DNA of 64,000 nucleotides from JANNBN01 sp031430595 (GTDB taxonomy: Bacteria > Actinomycetota > Acidimicrobiia > Acidimicrobiales > JANYDT01): the NCBI GenBank assembly GCA_031430595.1, contig JANPBU010000031.1, positions 1-64,000 on the forward strand. The letters are read 5' to 3'. Positions 57,906-64,000 of this stretch are shown here, one piece after another. The translations under genes were made by a program, and so were the position numbers. Under the pieces are notes generated by a model. The model ran no database searches and was not told the origin of the DNA. It saw only the letters and a program-made list of their open reading frames with translations. Numbering within the stretch: position 1 is the first letter of the stretch; each line of letters opens with the position of its first letter.

Positions 57906-58625
57906 ATGGATACGAAAAATCGGGTGATCGGGCTAATTGGAGGAATGTCATGGGTGTCAACGGCGCACTACTACGAGTCTTTGAACGTCGGCGTTGCTAC
58001 TCAACTGGGTGGTGATCACTGTGCCCGCTTAGTTTTATGGCAAACCGATTTTGACCAGATTACCGACCTTCAGCGGGGCGGACATTGGGTTGAAGCGGGC
58101 GAAGTTTTGGCCAAAGGTGCGCGTGGATTGGTAGCGGCAGGGGCAGAACTCGTTGCGATCTGCGCCAACACGATGCATCTTGTTGCCCCACAAATAGCCC
58201 AAGCCGCATCGCCGATTCCATTGGTGCATATCGTTGAGGCAGTGCGCGACGAATGTCTTCGACGAGGCATCAGCAAACTCGGGTTGCTCGGAACTTCCTA
58301 CACGATGGAATCTCCTGAGCTCTTCCCGTCGGTTCTCAAGCCTGCGGGTATCGAACTCTTCATTCCGGATGCTGCCGATCGAGCAGAAATACAGCGTCAC
58401 ACGTTCGACGAGCTGATCTTTAATCGAGTCACCCCCGAGGCTACGACTCGGTTCGTTGCTGCCTCGAATCGACTGATCGAGTCGGGAGCTCAAGGCGTTG
58501 TTCTTGCGTGTACCGAACATGCCATGGTGCTCAAGGACGGCGACATCTCGGTGCCTGTTCTCGATTCCACCGCAATTCATGTGGCAGCCATCCTCGCCGC
58601 TGCATTCGACATGTCGGAATCATAG
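57906..58625 (+). CDS. Aspartate/glutamate racemase family protein
   Basis: 239 residues. The two catalytic cysteines are C86 (ICANTMH) and C202 (LACTEHAM). GLIGGMSWVSTAHYYE and the TMH/TEH pattern fit the cofactor-independent aspartate racemase branch (YgeA-like). With the adjacent gamma-glutamyl hydrolase it may convert D-glutamate released from a gamma-linked polymer. The gene ends in a short tandem duplication. Confidence 0.92.
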   Translation: MDTKNRVIGLIGGMSWVSTAHYYESLNVGVATQLGGDHCARLVLWQTDFDQITDLQRGGHWVEAGEVLAKGARGLVAAGAELVAICANTMHLVAPQIAQAASPIPLVHIVEAVRDECLRRGISKLGLLGTSYTMESPELFPSVLKPAGIELFIPDAADRAEIQRHTFDELIFNRVTPEATTRFVAASNRLIESGAQGVVLACTEHAMVLKDGDISVPVLDSTAIHVAAILAAAFDMSES

Positions 58626-58644
58626 AAATGTCGGAATCGTAGGA
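58611..58644 (+). repeat. 17-bp tandem duplication at the racemase stop
   Basis: ATGTCGGAATCATAGAA (58611-58627) is followed by a near copy, ATGTCGGAATCGTAGGA (58628-58644), duplicating the last codons and stop (Met-Ser-Glu-Ser-stop). Confidence 0.8.
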
Positions 58645-58717
58645 TTTGAGAATCGAAATCGCCGGGTGGCCCAAAACGGTGCTGCCCGGCGAATTCGGCC
58701 TAGGGAAGGCGGTTTGT

Positions 58718-59026
58718 TTACTTCTTAGCGTCGTCTCCACCGAAACCGAGAAGGTCTTTTGCTTTGTCGACCAGGCCAGTGACCTTGTCTTCGATTCCGT
58801 CGGGAAGCGCAGCCACTGCCTTATCAACGAGACCTTCAGCGGCGTCAAGCAACCCGCCAACCTTGTCTTGTAGCCCGTCGGGCAACGCGGCCTTTGCCTT
58901 GTCGATCAAACCCTCGGCATGCCCCGCGATTCCTTCTGCCTTGCCAGCTACAGCAGTGTCGGCTGCTGCTTCTGCCTTACCAGCGAGTCCTTCGGCGGCA
59001 CCCTTTGCTTCGTCCATGATTCCCAT
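58718..59026 (-). CDS. Alanine-rich amphipathic helical repeat protein
   Basis: About 102 residues from ATG 59026, preceded by GAGGAG; the open frame above it is a shadow. Two tandem repeats of about 26-30 residues: AEGLIDKAKAALPDGLQDKVGGLLDA and AEGLVDKAVAALPDGIEDKVTGLVDK. A more degenerate Ala/Gly-rich part comes first. Similar small proteins (MT0933-like, sometimes called antitoxins, and LEA-like proteins) are common in actinobacteria. Stress or membrane-surface role is inferred. Confidence 0.75.
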   Translation of the reverse strand: MGIMDEAKGAAEGLAGKAEAAADTAVAGKAEGIAGHAEGLIDKAKAALPDGLQDKVGGLLDAAEGLVDKAVAALPDGIEDKVTGLVDKAKDLLGFGGDDAKK

Positions 59027-59137
59027 AATGCGCTCCTCAGTCAGTTCGAATGTTCGCCCACGATGGTTACACGTTTCAACGGTCATGCGAGACAGCCGGA
59101 CTTGGGAATTCGGGCATTCTTCCCCTACGATTCGCAC

Positions 59138-60310
59138 ATGAGCGATACCGAACTTGTCGAAAAGCTGACGTCTGAGCTGCTGGCTGAATTTCCTCCGTCG
59201 TCCACGAGCACCATTGATTTTCTTGGTGCCCAATACGATCGGGGCCTGGCCTGGGTCCATTTCGACCATGGGTTCGGCGGCCTTGGTATGCCACCAAAGA
59301 TGCAAACCGTTATCGACGTTCAGTTGCGGGCCGCTGGTGCTCCCGGTTCGATGCCGCGGAACCCAATCGGCCATGGCATGGGTGCCCCGACAGTTCATTC
59401 CTGGGGAAGTGAAACCCAAAAAAACCGGTACCTTCGCCCGCTATTCACCGGTGAAGAAATTTGGTGCCAACTTTTTTCCGAACCAGGTGCTGGCTCAGAT
59501 GTCGCGGGCCTATCGAGCAAAGCCGAACGTGACGGTGAAGAGTGGATCGTCAATGGTCAAAAGGTGTGGACGACGCTTGGGCACTTAGCCCGTTGGGGAA
59601 TGCTTGTTGCACGAACTGACCCGCATCAAGAAAAACATAAGGGCCTCTCGTACTTTGTTGTTGATATGCATGCTGAGGGTGTCGAAGTGCGACCGCTACG
59701 ACAAATGACTGGCGACTCTGAATTTAATGAGGTGTACTTCACCGACGTGCGCATACCCGATGCCGAACGGCTCGGCGAAGTTGGCGATGGCTGGCGGGTG
59801 TCACTGACGACGTTGATGAATGAGCGAGTGTCGATCGGTGGAGCAATCGCCCCGCAAGGCAGTGGGCCTATATCGGAAGCGGTGCGTATGTACCGCCAGT
59901 ATGGTCATGGTGACCAGGCCAAACTCGATGAACTCATGGTTTTGTGGGCTCAGGCCGAGGTCAATCGGCTCACAAATATTCGTGCTGGCGCGAATAGAAA
60001 AGCTGGCAACCCCGGCCCCGAAGGTTCCACCGGGAAACTCTCGATGGCCGAACTTAACAAAGGTATTTACGAGTTTTGTATCGGAATGATGGGTGCCGAC
60101 GGAATGCTGTACGGTGATTATGCCGTGCCGAGTCATTCGGGAATGTTCAGCCAAGACGTTCAGCGATCGTTTTTGCGGAGTAGGGCAAACTCAATCGAAG
60201 GCGGAACTTCAGAGGTTATGCGCAACATCTTGGGTGAACGAGTGCTCGGGCTACCCGGTGACGTAAGGGTCGACAAGGGTCGAGCATGGCTTGAGGTTCC
60301 GCGGAATTAG
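59138..60310 (+). CDS. Acyl-CoA dehydrogenase
   Basis: 390 residues from ATG 59138; the upstream part of the frame overlaps the helical repeat gene. Signatures: LFSEPGAGSDVAGL, NGQKVWTTLGH, MTGDSEFNEVYFTDVRIPD, and SIEGGTSEVMRNILGERVLGLP. The long C-terminal form with NIRAGANRKAGNPGPEGS resembles FadE-type subunits of mycobacterial steroid or branched-chain catabolism. It may work with a second FadE subunit not present here. Divergent from 58718. Confidence 0.93.
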   Translation: MSDTELVEKLTSELLAEFPPSSTSTIDFLGAQYDRGLAWVHFDHGFGGLGMPPKMQTVIDVQLRAAGAPGSMPRNPIGHGMGAPTVHSWGSETQKNRYLRPLFTGEEIWCQLFSEPGAGSDVAGLSSKAERDGEEWIVNGQKVWTTLGHLARWGMLVARTDPHQEKHKGLSYFVVDMHAEGVEVRPLRQMTGDSEFNEVYFTDVRIPDAERLGEVGDGWRVSLTTLMNERVSIGGAIAPQGSGPISEAVRMYRQYGHGDQAKLDELMVLWAQAEVNRLTNIRAGANRKAGNPGPEGSTGKLSMAELNKGIYEFCIGMMGADGMLYGDYAVPSHSGMFSQDVQRSFLRSRANSIEGGTSEVMRNILGERVLGLPGDVRVDKGRAWLEVPRN

Positions 60311-60678
60311 CCGCTCGGCTGTGCTGATCGTTGCGCACAATGCCGGTGATATTGCACACGTTAGATCGCCTTTACGTGGATGTTGTTGTACGGGGCAGAT
60401 AAACGGTGCGGACGTGAATCGCGTTTCGCGGCTGAGGTAGGTGGTGGCTCACGATGACTTTGCCTGTGACAACTGTTGGTTGCCTGTTTCAGAAATTCGC
60501 ATCGCAAATTGTTGGCACAGGCAGCAAAGAACTGGCACGAACTAAGCGACCACGGCGCCCTAGTTCGCTCGACGTAAGCCCCTTCCCAGCAAGGGCGATT
60601 CTCGATGCCTGACTCGTGACGGGAGTGTTGATTCGATGTCATTCGATCGAAGGCCGGACTTTGCTAGGACGCCTCGGT
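60311..60678. other. 368-bp gap without a convincing gene
   Basis: No frame here resembles a known protein. A 93-codon minus frame (60361-60642) lacks family-like composition. A TGCCTGT...ACAGGCA inverted repeat (about 60479-60525) with a long loop is the only structure noticed. It may be a decayed gene or an untranslated region between convergent units. Confidence 0.4.
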
Positions 60679-61395
60679 TTACGGGGTCTCAATAATGTGA
60701 AATGCCTCGGCGGTGTGGCCTTCGGGAAACCCCGCTGACTGCGCAAGTTGTTCATTCCATGCTCGTACGCGAACCTTCATTCCTTCCGGATTCGGTAACT
60801 GGCTGGCATGACAAAGCAACGCCGATATTTTGCGATCAAATTGATCCGTCGTGTCAACGAAGTGGTTTGGGGTTGCGCCCCCAATAATCCAGGTTTGCCA
60901 TGCCGTATGTGGTTCGAAGCCTTCATCGAGAAGGTCGGTGAACGTAAACGGATTTCGGGCATCGGGATACACCGCGCACAGTGCAGCTTCACCGGTGTAG
61001 CGGTGATCGGGATGCGAGCCATAGATCCGAGAAAAGTCCCAAGTTGGGCTTTGGGTCATCACAACATCGGGCTTAAAACGACGTATCTCTCGGGAAATGT
61101 CTTTGCGAAGTTCAAGTGTGGGTTGAACTGCACCATCGGGGTAACCGAGAAACACCAATTGGCTGACGCCAAGTACCTGGCCCGCTGCAGTTTGTTCCTG
61201 CTGGCGAATACCGGCGATTTCGGAACGAGGCACCGCTGGGTCAAAGCCTCCTGCGTCGCCGTTCGTGACGATGCAATAACCAACTTCAACACCGCTGTCG
61301 GTAAATTGAGCAACCGTTGCTGATGCCCCAAAATCGACATCGTCGGGATGCGCAGTAACAACAAGAATTCTTTTGATTGAGCGTTCGTCAGACAT
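60679..61395 (-). CDS. PIG-L (LmbE) family deacetylase
   Basis: 238 residues. Zinc ligands: H16 and D19 in AHPDDVD, and H128 or H131 in SHPDHRYTG. The family removes N-acetyl groups from GlcNAc-containing compounds, including MshB and Mca in mycothiol metabolism. Here the AHPDDVD variant (not AHPDDE) and the sequence around EIAGIRQQEQTAAGQVLG are nearer to general LmbE members. Substrate open. Confidence 0.9.
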   Translation of the reverse strand: MSDERSIKRILVVTAHPDDVDFGASATVAQFTDSGVEVGYCIVTNGDAGGFDPAVPRSEIAGIRQQEQTAAGQVLGVSQLVFLGYPDGAVQPTLELRKDISREIRRFKPDVVMTQSPTWDFSRIYGSHPDHRYTGEAALCAVYPDARNPFTFTDLLDEGFEPHTAWQTWIIGGATPNHFVDTTDQFDRKISALLCHASQLPNPEGMKVRVRAWNEQLAQSAGFPEGHTAEAFHIIETP

Positions 61396-61411
61396 GTACT
61401 TCTATTTTGGC

Positions 61412-62968
61412 TTAGACGAGCTTGCTAGCGCGACCTTCCCAATATCGATCTCTCAACAGTCGCTTGTACAGCTTGCCGGTCGGATGCCGCGGAAGTTCAA
61501 ATTCAAAGTCGACCGACCTCGGACACTTAATATCGGCTAGCTGCGATCGACAAAATGCCATGAGTACAATTGCAAGTGCACTTGCTTTTTTTGGGGTATC
61601 GACGTCTGCCCAATCGACGGGCTGTACGACCGCCTTGACTTCCTCACCGAAGTCTTCGTTTGGCACCCCGAATACTGCGACGTCGCCGACGAGCGGATGC
61701 ATTGTCAACACGTTCTCGGCTTCTTGGGGGTACACGTTGACCCCACCCGAAATGATCATGTTCGCTTTACGATCAGTCAGATACAAGAAACCATCGGCGT
61801 CAACGTAGCCAATATCACCAAGCGTGCTCCATCCCATTGGGTGGCGAGAAGCAGCGGTTTTTTCCGGATCGTTGTGGTACTCAAACGTCGAGCTGTTGCC
61901 GAAGAAGATGGTTCCGGCCTCGCCCGTTGGAAGTTCGTTGCCCTCATCGTCACAGATATGAACTTCGCCAAGCAGCGGTCGTCCGACCGTACCTTCGTGG
62001 GCAAGCCATTCTTCACTGTTCGTCGAACAAAACCCGTTTCCTTCAGTACCTGCGTAGTATTCGAATATTATCGGACCCCACCACGAAATCATCTGGTGCT
62101 TAATCGGTATGGGGCATGGTGCAGCTGCGTGAATCACTGCCTCGAGCGAGGATACGTCGTACTTCTGGCGAATGTCGAGATCGAGCTTAAGCATGCGTAC
62201 AAACATCGTCGGCACAAACTGTCCTTGTGTCACCTTGTAGCGATCAATCAAACGTAAACAGTTCTCAGCGTCAAAATTTTCCATAGCGATGACGGTGCCG
62301 CCCATTCGCAGCACACTCAATACGTAACGAAGCGGTGCCGCATGGTAAAACGGTGCAGGTGATATGTATACAGACGATGTCCTGAGGCCGTACAGACCTT
62401 GTAACAGCATCATGAGAGCGGGCGCCTGGTCAAGTGGAGTGAGTGCGAGGGTGACCTTCACACCTTTGGGCCGACCGGTTGTGCCTGAGGAGTAAAGCAT
62501 GTCGCCACCCTGGGCTTCATCCTCGATTGGCGTGGTTGGCATGTCAGCCAAGAGTGCTTCAAGTGAATCAAAGCCTTCGATGGTGCCATCGAGCATTGCG
62601 CGCAGAGTCACCTGCGGGATGAGGGATGAAACCTGTTCCGCAATCTCAGCTTTGAGTTTCGAAGTAAAAAATGCTTTCGCCCCACAGTCGTTGACGATGT
62701 ATTCGAGTTCGCCAAGCGTCAGGCGACTCGAAGCTGCGGTGTATTGCAACCCGGCCCGGTGAGCACCCCAACAAATTCGAAAAAACCACGGATGGTTTTC
62801 CATCATGATCGCCACCGCATCACCGTGTTGCAAGCCAGCCCGGCGCAATAGGTGAGCCACCCGATTTGAATCGGCTTCAAACTGAGCGTATGAAATCACT
62901 TCGCCGGTTGCGGCCATGATCATGGCTGGCTTGTCGGGGCTTGCGGTTGCGAAAATACCTGGATGCAC
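61412..62968 (-). CDS. Acyl-CoA synthetase (AMP-forming), FadD4-like
   Basis: 518 residues. YSSGTTGRPKGVKV (P-loop), EYYAGTEGNGFC, STLGDIGYVDADGFLYLTDRKANMIISGGVNVYPQEAENVL and C-terminal HPTGKLYKRLLRDRYW with the catalytic lysine are all present. The AGLQYTAASSRLTLGELEYIVNDCGA segment matches actinobacterial FadD4/12-type ligases. Substrate unknown. It lies 16 bp upstream of the PIG-L gene, same strand. Confidence 0.93.
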   Translation of the reverse strand: MHPGIFATASPDKPAMIMAATGEVISYAQFEADSNRVAHLLRRAGLQHGDAVAIMMENHPWFFRICWGAHRAGLQYTAASSRLTLGELEYIVNDCGAKAFFTSKLKAEIAEQVSSLIPQVTLRAMLDGTIEGFDSLEALLADMPTTPIEDEAQGGDMLYSSGTTGRPKGVKVTLALTPLDQAPALMMLLQGLYGLRTSSVYISPAPFYHAAPLRYVLSVLRMGGTVIAMENFDAENCLRLIDRYKVTQGQFVPTMFVRMLKLDLDIRQKYDVSSLEAVIHAAAPCPIPIKHQMISWWGPIIFEYYAGTEGNGFCSTNSEEWLAHEGTVGRPLLGEVHICDDEGNELPTGEAGTIFFGNSSTFEYHNDPEKTAASRHPMGWSTLGDIGYVDADGFLYLTDRKANMIISGGVNVYPQEAENVLTMHPLVGDVAVFGVPNEDFGEEVKAVVQPVDWADVDTPKKASALAIVLMAFCRSQLADIKCPRSVDFEFELPRHPTGKLYKRLLRDRYWEGRASKLV

Positions 62969-63009
62969 GATGCGAAGCTACTCGAACGTAACGTTCGCAT
63001 ACCAAACAG

Positions 63010-63948
63010 CTACCAGCGTTTCTGAATGGTGATCCGTGGGCCGTATTTGGGGGCTCCGAGGCCAGATGAGCCGATGATTCGCATCATTCGGGCACGGTGC
63101 GGGCGGTAAGGCTCGAGAAGCTCAACCATTCGTTCGTCGGTACCCCGAGGCTCGCCAGCCAGTGCCCATGACACCCAGTTTTTGAGGTGATAGTCGCCGA
63201 CGCTGACGGCGTCGCCATCACCCAACGCAATGACGGCGACTTCATTGATGGTCCACACGCCGATACCGGGGATGGAACCAAGACGCCGACACGCTTCCGG
63301 TATCGAAATCGCCGCTGCCTCGTCAAGGCGATGAGCATAACTGGCCGCCTGGCGGATAGTGTCGGCGCGCTTACGTTCAACGTTTGCTGCCATAAACACG
63401 TGATGAGGGGTACCAGCAACGACCTGGGCGTTGGGTGGCAACACGAGGGGCGGGCCATGTGAGGGGCGAGGGGCAGAAACACTGAGCGCTTTTTGCAAAG
63501 CCGACAGTGACTGCCCGGCTTCAAGCCCAGTTACCTTTTGCTCAAGGATTACCCGAAAGAGCGTCTCCCACACCGCTTGTGTGCACGGGGTGCGAACGCC
63601 AAGTTTTGCCCGCCACGTTCGATACAGCAGTTCGTGTTTTGTACGATCAATCGAAAAATCACCATCGTCATCGTCGGCCCCAACCAACACCGGTGCCCGA
63701 TCAGTGAGCCACCCGGCCCCCGGGCCCCAAGCGGTCGAGGTAATGACATCTGCGACTTGGGTGATGTGCTGGGTGGCGACACCATCGGGGGTAGTTGTGG
63801 CCCGCCAAACCCCTTCCGTCGGGGTTCGCCCAAACCGCATGGTTCCGTCTGAGCGGCCTCGCCACATTGGCCGAAGCGTCGCCATCACATCGGTGACGTG
63901 CGGCGGCCGAAACGTTCGTGTGATTGGGTTTGCGGTCATAGGCAACAT
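63010..63948 (-). CDS. DNA-3-methyladenine glycosylase family protein (HhH-GPD)
   Basis: 312 residues, possibly starting at ATG 63936. The HhH-GPD domain is in the C-terminal half: helix-hairpin-helix LGSIPGIGVWTINEVAVIALGDGDAVSVGDYHLK with the catalytic D252. The AlkA-type N-terminal domain (RTFRPPHVTDVMATLRPMWRG) is present without an Ada fusion. It removes alkylated bases in base-excision repair. Confidence 0.92.
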   Translation of the reverse strand: MLPMTANPITRTFRPPHVTDVMATLRPMWRGRSDGTMRFGRTPTEGVWRATTTPDGVATQHITQVADVITSTAWGPGAGWLTDRAPVLVGADDDDGDFSIDRTKHELLYRTWRAKLGVRTPCTQAVWETLFRVILEQKVTGLEAGQSLSALQKALSVSAPRPSHGPPLVLPPNAQVVAGTPHHVFMAANVERKRADTIRQAASYAHRLDEAAAISIPEACRRLGSIPGIGVWTINEVAVIALGDGDAVSVGDYHLKNWVSWALAGEPRGTDERMVELLEPYRPHRARMMRIIGSSGLGAPKYGPRITIQKRW

Positions 63949-63993
63949 CGCTAAGCAAGTTGAAACTGGCTATCGAAGGAGTAGGTCGCTACC

Positions 63994-64000
63994 GTGAAGA
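63994..64000 (+). CDS. Possible start of a gene running off the window
   Basis: GTG at 63994 follows AAGGAG (63976-63981) by 12 nt and is divergent from the glycosylase gene. Only two codons are inside the window, so nothing about the product can be said. Confidence 0.25.

Noticed and set aside
60361..60642. 93-codon minus frame in the 60.3-60.7 kb gap
   Set aside because: No recognisable motif, odd composition, no ribosome site; treated as non-coding.
63431..63997. 188-codon plus frame opposite the DNA glycosylase
   Set aside because: Antisense of a gene with an intact HhH-GPD motif.
1..64000. CRISPR array, prophage or insertion sequence
   Set aside because: No regularly spaced repeats, transposase, integrase or phage structural genes were seen on either strand.

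Overview
The window reads as chromosomal DNA of a free-living actinobacterium, most likely an aquatic Acidimicrobiia (Ilumatobacter-like) lineage. This rests on recall of family signatures, not on a database search: DUF3097 and DUF4032 proteins, a SigC-type ECF sigma factor, several mycobacterial-type FadD ligases and acyl-CoA dehydrogenases, a mycoredoxin, an HAD-fused fatty acyl reductase, frequent GTG starts and by-eye GC in the mid 50s. Coding density is high, 1-26 bp overlaps between neighbours are common, and no prophage, insertion sequence or CRISPR array was seen.

Layout. 1-3 kb: end of an unrecognised gene, an exported TPR protein, an L,D-transpeptidase and an orphan pseudouridine-5'-phosphate glycosidase. 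3-7.3 kb: copper module with a CopC-CopD fusion, a zinc-finger membrane anti-sigma candidate, a divergent SigC-like sigma factor and an exported His-bearing membrane protein. 7.3-18 kb: DUF4032 kinase-like protein, membrane-anchored FKBP isomerase, then lipid catabolism genes (two FadD ligases, acyl-CoA dehydrogenase, enoyl-CoA hydratase) mixed with a GHMP kinase and a second-type SSB. 18-20 kb: a second ECF sigma factor translationally coupled to a small protein that may be a zinc-less anti-sigma. 20-25 kb: GDPD, a SAM-I riboswitch ahead of metY-metX, and a UDP-sugar dehydrogenase. 25-31.5 kb: FadD, lipoprotein, TetR, and a sugar ABC importer without its ATPase. 31.7-36 kb: nitroreductase, acyl-ACP thioesterase and a DEAD-box helicase with a long repetitive RG/DR-rich tail.

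36-45.5 kb: a secreted subtilase, then the most striking locus. This is a two-gene operon whose first gene has an in-frame TGA exactly at the U of a U-G-S-C motif, i.e. a UGSC-family selenoprotein (38373-38927, minus), followed by its GCTDGLP-type partner (37294-38376). Next is a tightly coupled lipid operon (acyl reductase-HAD fusion, alcohol dehydrogenase, LarA-like protein, PlsC acyltransferase) under a divergent TetR with a palindrome between the starts. 45.5-51 kb: DUF3097, CAP-domain protein, tRNA-Val(CAC), tandem secreted paralogs, CobW GTPase. 51-57 kb: a six-gene minus-strand run (esterase, zinc ribbon, MOSC, PAQR, CcdA, mycoredoxin). 56.6-64 kb: left-handed beta-helix acetyltransferase, poly-gamma-glutamate hydrolase and Asp/Glu racemase, then acyl-CoA dehydrogenase, PIG-L deacetylase, FadD and a DNA glycosylase.

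Taken together the genes suggest an aerobic heterotroph that activates and oxidises diverse acyl substrates, makes methionine by direct sulfhydrylation under SAM control, manages copper and thiol redox at the envelope, and probably makes selenocysteine. No selA, selB, selC or selD lies in this window, so the last point needs the rest of the genome.
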